Of a stretch of 64,000 bases of DNA, positions 24,778 through 34,085 are shown one piece after another; within the stretch, counting starts at the first letter, position 1, and every line of letters starts with the position of its first letter. The position numbers were made by a program, and so were the translations under genes. This stretch comes from Sphingomonas paucimobilis NBRC 13935. Its GTDB lineage: Bacteria; Pseudomonadota; Alphaproteobacteria; Sphingomonadales; Sphingomonadaceae. The notes under the pieces were generated by a model, which was given only the letters and a program-made list of their open reading frames with translations, made no database searches and was not told where the DNA came from. The stretch is from NCBI RefSeq assembly GCF_000739895.2, contig NZ_BBJS01000030.1:62001-126000 (forward strand). The letters run 5' to 3'.

Positions 24778-27700
24778 ATGATCGAGCGGGATCGCTTGAC
24801 GGCACTGATCGAATATGTCGAGGCAACCGAACGAGATCGATTGCGCACGGTCAGCGACATGGCGGACTATCGTGCATTTCGGCGATCGGGTGAGGATATC
24901 ATCCTTCTTCCCGGCGTCCTCGTCAACGTGCGCGACGGCGACGATCATCGCTGGTTGAGTGTCGACCGCCTTGTCCGCCGCCCTCCACCGGTGCCAAGCG
25001 ACCCAGAATTGCGACGCTGGATCGACCTGCGCGACGATGTCGCGCAGGTACCAAGTCTGCGCCGCGAACTGCCTAGAGAGATGCTCGATGACGCGCTACG
25101 CGACGGGATCGAAACGTCCGGCCTGGCGCTGATCGATCACCCTGAAGCTGCGCGATTGAACGCGGCACTCGAGGGTTACAAACGCGAGATCTGGTCCGCC
25201 TGGGCGCTGGAGGAACGGCCCCGCCGCCAAGCGATCGACCTGTACAACAGCCTTTTCGCGCTTCGTCAGACGCTGGACGGCGGGTCGGAGCAGCCGGTCG
25301 AACTAGTATGGGGCATCGGCGTCGCGCGCTGGTCCCGGCCATTCGGGCGGCTGCATCACCCGCTGCTCACCGTCCCTGTCGAACTTACGCTCGACGAGGT
25401 CACGCACCGCATCGACATTCGCCCGCGTAGCGAAGCCCCACCGGGGATCGAGACAGCTCCGCTCGATGCGCTCGATGCGCCCTCGGTCGACGAGTGGCAG
25501 GCCGGCACCCAGCGCTATCTCGACGCGATGGAGGGCGAAGGCCTATCGCCTTTCGATGCGGAGAGCTTTGCACCGCCGCTACGCCGGGCGGTCGCACTGC
25601 TCGATCCCGACGGGCATTATCTGCCCGATCTGGGCGAACGCTACCCACCGAGCGGCGAGACGCTGCAGGTCGATGGCGGCTGGGTCCTGATCGAACGCAC
25701 GCGGCAGGCGACGCAGTTGATGGACGACCTGCGCCGGTTCAAGGACGCCCTAGTCGCGATCGACGATCCGGAGGCGTTGCCTCCCGCCGTCCGTGTCCTG
25801 TTGCAACCTCCCGCCGACAGCGCGACGACGGAGGCCTATCCCAGCTATCGCGGCGTCTCGACGGTGCCGGGCGTCACATCGTCGGACGGATCGGGCCATG
25901 ACCTGTTCTTCCCCATGCCGTTCAATCGCGAACAGGTGGAAGTGATCCAGCGTCTTGCTACTCGGCCAGGGGTGGTCGTGCAGGGGCCGCCGGGCACCGG
26001 CAAAACCCACACCATCGCCAATATCATCAGTCACTATCTGGCGCTCGGCAAACGGGTCCTCGTCACCTCGCAAAAGGCACCCGCGCTGAAGGTCCTGCGC
26101 GACAAGCTGCCCGCCGCCGTTCGCCCGCTTGCTGTCAGCCTTCTCGACAGCGATCGCGATGGACTGAAGCAGTTTCAAGAATCCGTCGACATCATTGCCG
26201 ACCGGCTGCACCGCACTCGCCCGACCGAAACGGCGCAGCAGATCGCGGTGCTCGATGCCCGGATCGAAGCGATCCATCGCCAGCTTGCCACCATCGACCG
26301 GCAGGTGGAGGATATCGGTCGACAGGCCATGACCGGCGCGACCATCGACGGCGCCGCGATCGAACCCGCCGATGCCGCACGACGGGTAATTGCGGCGGGA
26401 GAACTGGCGGATTGGCTGCCCGATGCGATCGACATCATCGCCTCGCACGAACCCGAATTCGACGATGCCGCCCTCATCCGGCTGCGCGCGGCACGCAAGG
26501 AAGCGGGCGAACGGATCGCGCTGTTCGACCAGCCACCGCCGCCCGGCGACCTGCCCGATGCGGCGGCGATTGGCGCGATACACCGTGATCTGGTCGAGGC
26601 CCGCGCGCTTGGTGAACGGACCGGGGGCGATCAGGCACTGGGACGTCAGATCGGTGCCGAGGCCGTCGCTACCTTGCACGCGCAGGCCGAGGCTCTGCTT
26701 ACCCTCCGGCGGCAGGCGATGGCGGGCGGTTTTGCCTGGTCGGCCACCGTGCGCGACCGCTGGTTAGCCGATGCCGACGATCCCGCGCTGGTCGCCCTCG
26801 AGGGATTGGCAGAGGAAGCCGCGCAGGTTGCCGCCGAGGCGCGGCACTTTCTAGTCCGCCCGGTCATTTTGCCCGATGATGCCCTCATCAATACGGCTTT
26901 CCGCGAGACCGTTGGTCGATTGGCGGCGGGTGAGGATCTTGGCCTGTTTCAGAGCCTGTTCGCGCGACAGCTCAAGACGCAGGTCGCCACCGTCCGGCTT
27001 TCAGGCCGCGCCCCCGGTGATGCCAGCGAATGGGCCGAGGTTCATCGCTATCTCGCGCTGTGCGATCGGGCGATCCGGCTGGCGGCGGCGTGGAACCATG
27101 CGGGACCGCTTGCCGGAGTTGATCCGGTGGCCGGGCAAGAGCCAGCCGCTGCCGAAGCCATGCGGCGGCAGCTTGCACACATCGCCGCCCTTCGCACACT
27201 GGCGCACGAAGAGCGGGCATTGGCCGATGGCGTTCGGACAGTCCTGCCCGGATGGCGACGCCCGCTTATCGGCGACGATGCCGCGACCGAGGCGCTGATC
27301 ATGCTGTGCGACCAGCATCTGCTGGTATTCCGCCTATCCGCCGCCGAACAGGACCGCGACCGACTGGTGACTCTGGCGCGCACCATTGGCGGCGCCATCG
27401 GTGATGAAATATTTGCCATACTGCAGGACATGGTCGGACAGCAGGGCATCGACGCTCATCTGCTCGAACGTCGGTGGCAGGCGGCGCTGAGCGAGGTGGC
27501 GGTGCTGCGCGCATTGATCCCCAGCTTCGCGACGATCCGCGATCTGACCGCGCTGATCGCCGAAAACGGCGCACCCGGTTGGGCGGAGCGACTACGCAGG
27601 GAAGCCGTGACGGGCACTGAAGACGCGCTGACGCCCGGCGACTGGCGGGAACGTTGGACGCTACGCAGGCTTTCCACCTGGCTGCGCCGGGTCGATCGGC

Positions 27701-29304
27701 ATGATCGGCTGCGCGCGCTGGGGCAGGAACGCGGCGAGCAGGAGGACCTGTTGCGCCGCGCCTATGAAGAGGCGATCGAACTTCGCACCTGGTGCCGCCT
27801 AGCCGAGAAGGCCAGCGATCAGGTTCGCACGGCGCTCGCTTCCTATGCGCAAGCGATGCGAAAGCTGGGGCGCGGCACCGGCATCCGTGCGGGTCGCTAT
27901 CGTGCCGATGCGCGTGCCGCGGCTGACCGCGCCAAGAACGCCCTGCCCTGCTGGATCATGCCGCATTACCGCGTGTCGGAATCGCTACCCGCCGAACTGG
28001 GCCTGTTCGATCTGGTGGTCATCGACGAAGCGTCGCAATCGACCGTCGCCGCCCTTCCAGCCCTTCTAAGGGCCCGCCAAGTCCTGATCGTCGGCGATGA
28101 CCGGCAGGTCAGTCCGGATGCAGGTTTCCGTGAAGAGGCACGGATGAACCAACTGGCCGACCGCCATTTGGGTGGACAGGTCGCAGACTATCGATCGGCG
28201 CTACGCGAGGAAAAGTCGCTATACGACCTGGGTACGGTCGTCTTTGCTGGTGGCGCGATCCTGCTCAAGGAACATTTCCGCTGCGTCGGGCCAATCATCG
28301 AATACTCCAAAGCGCAATTCTACAGCCACCAGCTAGTACCGCTGCGCCTGCCATCGGCATCCGAGCGGCTTGATCCGCCGCTGATCGATATTCTGGTCGA
28401 GGACGGCTATCGCCGGGGGAAGGTCAATCCGCCCGAGGTCGACTGTATCGTCGATGCCATCGGTCGCATCGCCGACGATCCGGCGATGCACAAGCGCTCG
28501 ATCGGCGTGACCACGTTGCTCGGCCAAGAACAGGCCGTCGCGATCATGACAGCGATCGAGCAGGTGCTGGGCTCCGAAGTCCAGCTGCGTCACAACATTC
28601 GCGTCGGCGAGCCCGCAGCCTTTCAGGGCGACGAGCGCGACATCATGTTCATCTCGCTGGTCGCGGATGGGAAGAGCAGCGGCCTGTCCGGCCTGGGCTA
28701 TGAGCAGCGCTTCAACGTCGCCGCATCACGGGCGCGCGACCGGATGGTGCTGGTCCGCTCGGTGGAGTTGGAGGATTTGCGCCCGGCCGACAAATTGCGC
28801 CGAAGCCTTATCGAACATTTCCATGCGCCCTTTGCGGGCGACACTGCCATGGTCGCCGATCGCCGGGCCAGATGCGAGTCGCCATTCGAAATCGAAATGT
28901 ACGACCTTTTGGTCGAACGGGGTTATCGCGTCGACACGCAGGTGCCGGTGGGTACCAAGCGGATCGACTTGGTTGTCGAAGGCGAGAACGACCGGCGACT
29001 GGCGATCGAATGCGACGGCGACCGTTACCACGGCCCCGATCAATGGCCGCACGACATGGCCCGCCAACGCATGCTGGAGCGCGCGGGTTGGACGGTGTGG
29101 CGCTGCTTCGCCTCACGCTTCGTTCGCGAACGTGATGGTGTCATGGCCGAATTGATCGCTTTGCTGGATTCTCGCGGAATTGAGCCACAACGGGAGGAAG
29201 GCGCCCCGCCGAGCCGCTTTACGGAGCACCGCCGATGGCGCAGCACGCCAGAACAATCGGACCCTGTTCCTTACGCGTGGCTTGTTGCAGAGGATATCGT
29301 CTGA
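24778..29304 (+). CDS. Giant SF1 DNA/RNA helicase with C-terminal Vsr/MTES_1575-type nuclease domain
   Basis: A 1508-aa protein. Walker A QGPPGTGKTHT is at 402-410; helicase motif Ia follows as VLVTSQKAPALKVL. A long helical insertion (about 450-1050) separates it from motif II VVIDEASQS (D1083, E1084), motif III VGDDRQVSPD, and late motifs FQGDERDIMFISLV and FNVAASRARDRMVLVRS, as in Upf1-like SF1 helicases. The last ~130 residues have RCESPFEIEMYDLLVERGY, RIDLVVEG (D1397) and AIECDGDRYHG (E1411, D1413), the Vsr-like restriction nuclease fold. Such helicase-nuclease proteins are reported with ter islands as the DNA-processing arm; they also occur in phage-defence islands. Divergent placement from the Ter operon suggests shared control. 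Confidence 0.88.
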   Translation: MIERDRLTALIEYVEATERDRLRTVSDMADYRAFRRSGEDIILLPGVLVNVRDGDDHRWLSVDRLVRRPPPVPSDPELRRWIDLRDDVAQVPSLRRELPREMLDDALRDGIETSGLALIDHPEAARLNAALEGYKREIWSAWALEERPRRQAIDLYNSLFALRQTLDGGSEQPVELVWGIGVARWSRPFGRLHHPLLTVPVELTLDEVTHRIDIRPRSEAPPGIETAPLDALDAPSVDEWQAGTQRYLDAMEGEGLSPFDAESFAPPLRRAVALLDPDGHYLPDLGERYPPSGETLQVDGGWVLIERTRQATQLMDDLRRFKDALVAIDDPEALPPAVRVLLQPPADSATTEAYPSYRGVSTVPGVTSSDGSGHDLFFPMPFNREQVEVIQRLATRPGVVVQGPPGTGKTHTIANIISHYLALGKRVLVTSQKAPALKVLRDKLPAAVRPLAVSLLDSDRDGLKQFQESVDIIADRLHRTRPTETAQQIAVLDARIEAIHRQLATIDRQVEDIGRQAMTGATIDGAAIEPADAARRVIAAGELADWLPDAIDIIASHEPEFDDAALIRLRAARKEAGERIALFDQPPPPGDLPDAAAIGAIHRDLVEARALGERTGGDQALGRQIGAEAVATLHAQAEALLTLRRQAMAGGFAWSATVRDRWLADADDPALVALEGLAEEAAQVAAEARHFLVRPVILPDDALINTAFRETVGRLAAGEDLGLFQSLFARQLKTQVATVRLSGRAPGDASEWAEVHRYLALCDRAIRLAAAWNHAGPLAGVDPVAGQEPAAAEAMRRQLAHIAALRTLAHEERALADGVRTVLPGWRRPLIGDDAATEALIMLCDQHLLVFRLSAAEQDRDRLVTLARTIGGAIGDEIFAILQDMVGQQGIDAHLLERRWQAALSEVAVLRALIPSFATIRDLTALIAENGAPGWAERLRREAVTGTEDALTPGDWRERWTLRRLSTWLRRVDRHDRLRALGQERGEQEDLLRRAYEEAIELRTWCRLAEKASDQVRTALASYAQAMRKLGRGTGIRAGRYRADARAAADRAKNALPCWIMPHYRVSESLPAELGLFDLVVIDEASQSTVAALPALLRARQVLIVGDDRQVSPDAGFREEARMNQLADRHLGGQVADYRSALREEKSLYDLGTVVFAGGAILLKEHFRCVGPIIEYSKAQFYSHQLVPLRLPSASERLDPPLIDILVEDGYRRGKVNPPEVDCIVDAIGRIADDPAMHKRSIGVTTLLGQEQAVAIMTAIEQVLGSEVQLRHNIRVGEPAAFQGDERDIMFISLVADGKSSGLSGLGYEQRFNVAASRARDRMVLVRSVELEDLRPADKLRRSLIEHFHAPFAGDTAMVADRRARCESPFEIEMYDLLVERGYRVDTQVPVGTKRIDLVVEGENDRRLAIECDGDRYHGPDQWPHDMARQRMLERAGWTVWRCFASRFVRERDGVMAELIALLDSRGIEPQREEGAPPSRFTEHRRWRSTPEQSDPVPYAWLVAEDIV

Positions 29305-29989
29305 ACCGAGCCGCACGGCCTGTCGGTTGGTATCGGCGCTTAGTAGAAAGCAGTTCGGGTACCTGTCTGCATCACTTGACGGTGGCCGATGCCATGATCA
29401 AATAGCTGCTGCACACGGGTACAGACCGTGTGTACAAACCGATGGGCAAGCGACCCATAAGAACCGCAGAAATACGTGCTTTTTACGCTGGATCAACGCC
29501 TCCCGTAGGGGTCACCATTGTCAAGGCAAAAGCGGCAGAAATTTGCGCTTTTTGCGGACACGGTGCGATTAGCGACATCATCTCGTCCCCCAAAATAATC
29601 TGGCTGTGATGGTTTGATATGGACCGCCTTGGGTCGAAGGTTATCGATTTGGATATGCCATCGCGTCTCGCATCCGAGTGTGGTTTCAGGCCCCATGAAG
29701 GCCGCCACGCCCCGCGCGTGAGCCGCTCTTCCCGTCGACGTCAGTTCGCTTCGATCTGACTCACTATTCCAGGCGTGGGTGACTCAGCATTCCAGCGCGA
29801 CGGCATCAGCCAGTACGTCGCATTCCGTCAGTCAGCCGCAGCAGAGACCCACTTGCGGACGTTCATCCCAGCACATCCAGCGCCCGAAAGCAGACGTTCG
29901 TTCAGGCAGATGCCGACCTGCTACAACCGTCTACCGACAGGCCTCTTCGTGCCGGTAAGATGAAGAAGTCAACGAATCCCCGCCTATTC
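29305..29989. other. Intergenic region with a direct repeat, no gene recognised
   Basis: About 685 bp. A short minus-strand frame (29493-29708) has no family signature. A 22-bp direct repeat pair lies at 29466 and 29535 (annotated separately). Near 29868-29920 two fragments resemble the right half of the dispersed 60-bp repeat seen elsewhere (CGGACGTTCAT, AGACGTTCGTTCAG). The region probably marks the edge of the Ter island. Confidence 0.4.
29466..29556 (+). repeat. Direct repeat pair 69 bp apart
   Basis: GCAGAAATACGTGCTTTTTA at 29466 and GCAGAAATTTGCGCTTTTTG at 29535 share the pattern GCAGAAATnnGnGCTTTTTnCG. The spacing is 69 bp from start to start. They may be protein-binding iterons or a degenerate repeat; no gene lies between them. 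Confidence 0.55.
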
Positions 29990-30777
29990 TTAGACCGTCG
30001 GAACCGTACCGCCATCGATGACGAACTCGGCGCCATGGATGGCGGCAGCACGATCCGAGGCCAGGAAGGCAATCAGGTCCGCCACCTCCGATGGCTCGGC
30101 GCCACGGCCGATCGGGATGCCGCCGATCCACGCCATCACGGCCTGCCGTGCGTCCTCATAGGTGCCGCCGTTGCTCGCCTGCATACCCTTCACGAGATCG
30201 ACCGCACCCTCGGTCATGATCCAGCCGGACACACGATGTTGACGCGGACGCCCTTCGGACCGAGCTCCTTGGAGATGGATTTGCTGTAGGTCCTCAGCGC
30301 CGCCTTCGCGGCAGCGTAGGCGGTGGTGGACTCCGGCAAAGGCAGCACCGATTGGGTCGACGTAACATGCACCACCGCGCCACCGCCGCGATCGATCATT
30401 TGCGGGATCAGAAGGCGGTCGAGGCGCACCGTCGCCAGCAGGTTCAGGTTCAGCTCCGACAGCCAGATGTCGTCGGTCAGGGCTGCAAAGCCACCGGGCG
30501 GCATCGCGGAGCCGCCAATCACATGGGCCAGGATGTCGATCCCGCCCAGCCGCTCCAACGCTGCCGCCGCCAGCGCCTCGCCTCCCTCGGCCGTCGTCAG
30601 ATCCGCCTCGACATACGCGACGCCCTCAATTGGATTCTTGATAGTCCGGGCGGCGGAGATGACCTGCGCGCCACCAGCGAGGAAACGCTCGACCGTGGCA
30701 CGGCCGAGCCCCTTGGTGCCGCCGCTGACGAGCACACGCTTGCCCGCGAGTTCGTTGGGATCGGCCTCGATGCTCAT
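29990..30777 (-). pseudogene. SDR-family oxidoreductase, frameshifted
   Basis: Two overlapping frames make one short-chain dehydrogenase. The first (30777-30214) has the cofactor motif VLVSGGTKGLGRA and the catalytic Ser/Tyr/Lys region (HVTSTQSVLPLPESTTAYAAAK) and runs to VRVNIVCPAGS then stops. The second (30232-29990) resumes at GWIMTEGAVDLV and finishes with the family C-terminus SDRAAAIHGAEFVIDGG. The whole is 788 bp, one short of a multiple of three, so a single G or C was lost near 30222 within a CCGG context. It is either a real pseudogene or a sequencing error. The upstream NTF2-like gene overlaps its start by 4 bp, and LysR is divergent, so this was a regulated two-gene operon. Confidence 0.85.
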
Positions 30778-31109
30778 ACCGTCGTCTCCAGCGTCTTAAT
30801 CGCGCCGTCCTCCAGCGTGAAGCGGTAGGTGAAGCGCAGCGGGCTGCCGGGAAAATCGCCGTGCGCGGGGCCTTCGACGATGACATCGCCGCCGTCGTTT
30901 CGGACGGTGTCGGGCGTAAAGATCGCCTTCACCAGCATCACCTCTTCCTCGAACAGCCGGCGGATCGCCGCCTGCCCGTCGAAGTGCTTGCCGTTGTCGA
31001 TGAAGACCGCGTCGGGCCGGAACGGCTTCAGCATGCCGTCAAGATCGAGACGGGCATTCGCCTCGACATAGTTGGCGATCGGCTTGGGCAGGTCCATCAG
31101 CATGGTCAT
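30774..31109 (-). CDS. NTF2-like / SnoaL-like protein (111 aa)
   Basis: A compact alpha+beta protein: YVEANARLDLDGMLKPFRPD for the helical start, VFIDNGKHFDGQAAIRRLF, and a final RFTYRFTLEDGAIKTLE strand, all typical of the NTF2-like nuclear-transport-factor fold used by many small hydrolases and isomerases. The frame starts at ATG 31109, but a second ATG two codons on (31103) is better spaced from the GAGG ribosome site. It is cotranscribed with the broken SDR gene through a 4-bp overlap. Confidence 0.8.
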   Translation of the reverse strand: MTMLMDLPKPIANYVEANARLDLDGMLKPFRPDAVFIDNGKHFDGQAAIRRLFEEEVMLVKAIFTPDTVRNDGGDVIVEGPAHGDFPGSPLRFTYRFTLEDGAIKTLETTV

Positions 31110-31154
31110 TTCCTCAACGTTGATGAGGATGATCTAGCGATGGACTAATCCCGT

Positions 31155-31200
31155 GATAATCGAGACAAAGCGGCATGAGGCATCGCGATAACCGGGACAA
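31155..31200. promoter_or_regulatory. Direct repeat in the LysR divergent promoter, candidate operator
   Basis: GATAATCGAGACAA (31155-31168) recurs as GATAACCGGGACAA (31187-31200), 12 of 14 identical and 32 bp apart, close to three helical turns. The pair sits between the lysR ATG (31203) and the divergent NTF2/SDR operon; the second copy overlaps the lysR ribosome site. This would suit activation of the SDR operon and autorepression by the LysR protein. Confidence 0.55.
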
Positions 31201-31202
31201 TC

Positions 31203-32102
31203 ATGCGTCATTCCCTCATCGAGCTTGAGGCCGTTCTCGCCATCGTCCGGTGCGGCTCGTTCCGTGCGGCGGCGCTCGATCTCGGCATGTCGACCACTGC
31301 CATCAGCAACGCAGTCGGCAAGCTTGAGCGGGAGCTTTCGGTTCGCCTGTTCAACCGCACCACGCGCAGCGTCTCGCTCACCTATGCGGGGCGCAGCTTC
31401 GTCGCACAGATCAAGCCGGCGCTCGAAGACACCCAAAAGACGATGAACACGGCGCGTTCCCAACAGGAGACGCCGTCCGGCACCTTGCGGATCAACGCCT
31501 TCGCGACTGCCGCGCGCGAAATCATGGCGCCACTCATTCTCACCTACCTTCAGCGCTACCCCCAAGTTCACATCGATCTCGTCACCGAGGGGCGGCTGAT
31601 TAATGTCGTGGCGGCCGGCTTCGATCTCAGCATCCGCAGCGCCGATCTGGTGCCCAGCGACGCGATCGCCATCTCGCTTGGCCAGATGCGGCGAATGGCG
31701 GTGGTCGCATCACCGACCTTTCTTGCCGACAGCACCATCCCGCAGGTGCCGCAACAGTTGCTGGGCTTTCCTTGCCTTCGGATACGCCTTCCCAACGGGG
31801 CCTTGTTCCGATGGCGTTTTGAGAAAGGCGGCGAAGAGCTGCAGGTCGACGTCGAGGGCCCGATCACGCTCGACGAAGCATCGCTCGCCCCGATCGCGGT
31901 GACGAACGGTGTCGGGATCGGATACTTCATGGAGCCTGACGTGCGTGAGGACATCGCGGCTGGACGACTCGTCCGCATCCTCGAAGACTGGACGCCGCCT
32001 CTCGCGCCGCTGTGCCTCTACTACCCCAACCGACGCAATTCCTCAGCGGCCTTTCAGAGGTTCGTCGCGCTCGCTCGGGATTTTGCCGCCGGACGACTTT
32101 GA
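31203..32102 (+). CDS. LysR-family transcriptional regulator
   Basis: A 299-aa LysR protein. The N-terminal winged HTH reads [20 protein letters not shown] and [20 protein letters not shown], followed by the usual linker helix. The substrate-binding domain ([20 protein letters not shown] onward) is complete, ending near 299. It lies 93 bp from the divergent NTF2-like/SDR genes, the classical layout in which a LysR protein controls its neighbour. Confidence 0.92.
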   Translation: MRHSLIELEAVLAIVRCGSFRAAALDLGMSTTAISNAVGKLERELSVRLFNRTTRSVSLTYAGRSFVAQIKPALEDTQKTMNTARSQQETPSGTLRINAFATAAREIMAPLILTYLQRYPQVHIDLVTEGRLINVVAAGFDLSIRSADLVPSDAIAISLGQMRRMAVVASPTFLADSTIPQVPQQLLGFPCLRIRLPNGALFRWRFEKGGEELQVDVEGPITLDEASLAPIAVTNGVGIGYFMEPDVREDIAAGRLVRILEDWTPPLAPLCLYYPNRRNSSAAFQRFVALARDFAAGRL

Positions 32103-32230
32103 CCCATAGTCGGTCATTGGGGGCACCTCACCAGCTTCCCATCTTCTGCCATTCGTTCATATTGGAAATAGCGCATCTTCCACCGTCGCGCTGGTCGGAC
32201 GAACGTCCCGCAAAGGGTAGAAAGCAGACA

Positions 32231-32502
32231 TCAGTGATGGAATTCGAAGCCGCAGCGAGTGCAAACCGCATGGGGCTCAGCAAGGATCGTCCTCCATGGA
32301 CTTCGCTCGTTCCAGTAGATGCTCTGTCGGCAACGCGGACATGCGGAGCTAAGGTCAACATCCCGTTGCTAGCGAGCCAAGCCGCTGTCAGCCAAAAGCT
32401 TGCGCCAGCAGCCATAAGCAAGACTGCGACCGGTGCGAGCGCGATCGCAATGGGCCGGGCGAGAGCCGCCAGCTTCAACTTCGTCGCAGGCTTCAACGTC
32501 AT
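32231..32502 (-). pseudogene. Small membrane zinc-ribbon protein, frameshifted
   Basis: From ATG 32502 the minus strand encodes MTLKPATKLKLAALARPIAI followed by a hydrophobic helix ending FWLTAAWLASNG. In another frame just downstream it reads DVDLSSACPRCRQSIYWNE and then AVCTRCGFEFHH before a stop at 32231: two CxxC pairs of a zinc ribbon. Neither half makes sense alone. The distance 32502-32231 is 272 bp, one short of a multiple of three, so a single base was lost near 32365. The intact gene would encode a ~90-residue membrane protein with a cytoplasmic zinc ribbon. A sequencing error is also possible. Confidence 0.65.
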
Positions 32503-32854
32503 TGACCGATGAGTAGCCAACTCGCGAATGGCCGCAAGTGGGCGAGAGCGAATCTGACCGACCGTCAACCATTGCAGCAAGCGCCGTGGATCGGGGCGCT
32601 TCCGCTAGGGAACCGGGACGATACTAAAATAGTCTGATCCCATGCCGGCCATCATCCACCGGCCTAAGCCGCAGGTATCAGCCGCCCCCCCTGATCTCGG
32701 CAAACACCTTCATAATAATTTCGAATACGTTGAAAAACCTCTTTGTTTCGCTGATGATCTGCAACGAACCATTCAATTGGCATCTTTCCCGATCGAAATA
32801 TTCTAACCAAACTGAAGCATTTACATGTCTAAATATAGTTTTGCCTTGGTTAAC

Positions 32855-33082
32855 CTAATATTTGCGATCTTTACTTTTCCTGGCAAGGTAAAAATGATAG
32901 GCTCTATCGCGCATTTCCTGAATATTTATGGTGTTTAGTGCTAGATCGATGTGCCAGGTATTGGTTGCACCGAACCCGGATGCGGACTGTGCCTTCGAAA
33001 ACTGGTTGAACTCTGACTTTTCGGTATTGCATCCGACAAGCATCAAGATAGCGACAGGAAGGCAATAGATGCGCATCGACAC
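32855..33082 (-). CDS. Small lipoprotein (75 aa) in AT-rich DNA
   Basis: MSMRIYCLPVAILMLVGCNT is a short lipoprotein signal with lipobox LVGC; about 55 polar residues follow, with an Arg/Lys-rich end. No family is recognised. The surrounding 32690-33080 is strikingly AT-rich compared with the rest of the window, a sign of foreign origin. There is no strong ribosome site, so the gene call is moderate. Confidence 0.45.
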   Translation of the reverse strand: MSMRIYCLPVAILMLVGCNTEKSEFNQFSKAQSASGFGATNTWHIDLALNTINIQEMRDRAYHFYLARKSKDRKY

Positions 33083-33286
33083 ATCTGTGAGAAATTATGG
33101 AATGCCCGCGAGTGGGCGGAAGCCGCCCTGCCCTGCCGCCGAGGAGGCCCAGGATCAGACATCCATAATCCCTTTTCTGCCGCCCAACTTCCGCGGCTTT
33201 TTCATCACCGCGTTCTGGACACTTTAGGAAGCAGGCTGTGCAAATCCGAGCTTCATGCTCGACGAGGTGCGGACGGCTTTGGCGGG

Positions 33287-33757
33287 CTATGGTACCCGGC
33301 GAACTGCCACGCTATGTCGAACCGTAGATGCCGAACCGGGCTCCTCGTAATACAGAACAAGGATGGTAGCTAACGGGGCAGCGGTGAGGATTAACAGAAA
33401 AAGGCCGACCAGCCAGTCGTTGGTATCTAGCGGCTTCGAGAAACTACCGCTGGGCGGCATGGACGGGTTAGGTCGGATAGGGCGCCTGCCGGCTGTCCTC
33501 GTATGAACCGGGCGATGCCCGCTAGATTGATGAGCGGACTGCTTGAAATGTAGGCGATCGTAGGCTGCGCGCGCTTCCTTCTTCCCTAAAACGGCATACG
33601 CCTCATTGATCTCCTTCGCGCGAGCAGAAACATCCACACCATGATTGGCATCGGGATGATATTGACGGAGGAGCGCCTTCCACGCGGAGTGTATGGTGTC
33701 ACGACTTGCCGTCGAGGGCACCCCGAGAACGGCATAATAGTCGGGTGATAAAGCCAT
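33287..33757 (-). CDS. J-domain protein with C-terminal membrane helix
   Basis: A 156-aa protein. Residues 5-65 are a J domain: DYYAVLGVPSTASRDTIHSAW, the essential HPD within QYHPDANHG, and KEINEAYAVLGKKEARAAYD. A Pro/Arg-rich linker and one hydrophobic helix near residue 115-135 (WLVGLFLLILTAAPLATILV) follow, so the J domain would be tethered to the membrane. It probably recruits Hsp70 (DnaK) to the membrane. It is isolated from other chaperone genes. Confidence 0.85.
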   Translation of the reverse strand: MALSPDYYAVLGVPSTASRDTIHSAWKALLRQYHPDANHGVDVSARAKEINEAYAVLGKKEARAAYDRLHFKQSAHQSSGHRPVHTRTAGRRPIRPNPSMPPSGSFSKPLDTNDWLVGLFLLILTAAPLATILVLYYEEPGSASTVRHSVAVRRVP

Positions 33758-34085
33758 CTGGTTGTCACCTGTCGCTAAAACGTAAAACGAACCTACACCT
33801 GGCGGGCCATCACAATCAAACCTTCACGGCGATCAGAAGAGCGACTTTTGGCGTCAACCGTCAGATGGCTACCATTTCCGTACGCATGTTGGGTATTTCA
33901 ACAAAACCACAATCGCCTCCGATGCCAATTCTTAGAAAGTGACATAGGCCAGAACCTTTGCGATCAACAGTATCGGACGATCCTTAATGTGTCTGGATGA
34001 TAGGGCATCCACCACGTTTCCAAGCCGCGCATTTACTGCGGGCGATTATGATGTTGGCACCGACTTGGCGCAATGGAGGAAAGCG
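33758..34085. other. Intergenic, no gene recognised
   Basis: About 330 bp between the J-domain gene and the tyrosine recombinase. Moderately AT-rich. A longer recombinase frame is open back to 33987 but is less likely to be translated given the ribosome site before 34086. An attachment site could lie here; none was recognised. Confidence 0.3.

Noticed and set aside
29493..29708. 71-aa minus-strand ORF
   Set aside because: Short, no start signal, no domain; overlaps the direct repeat region.
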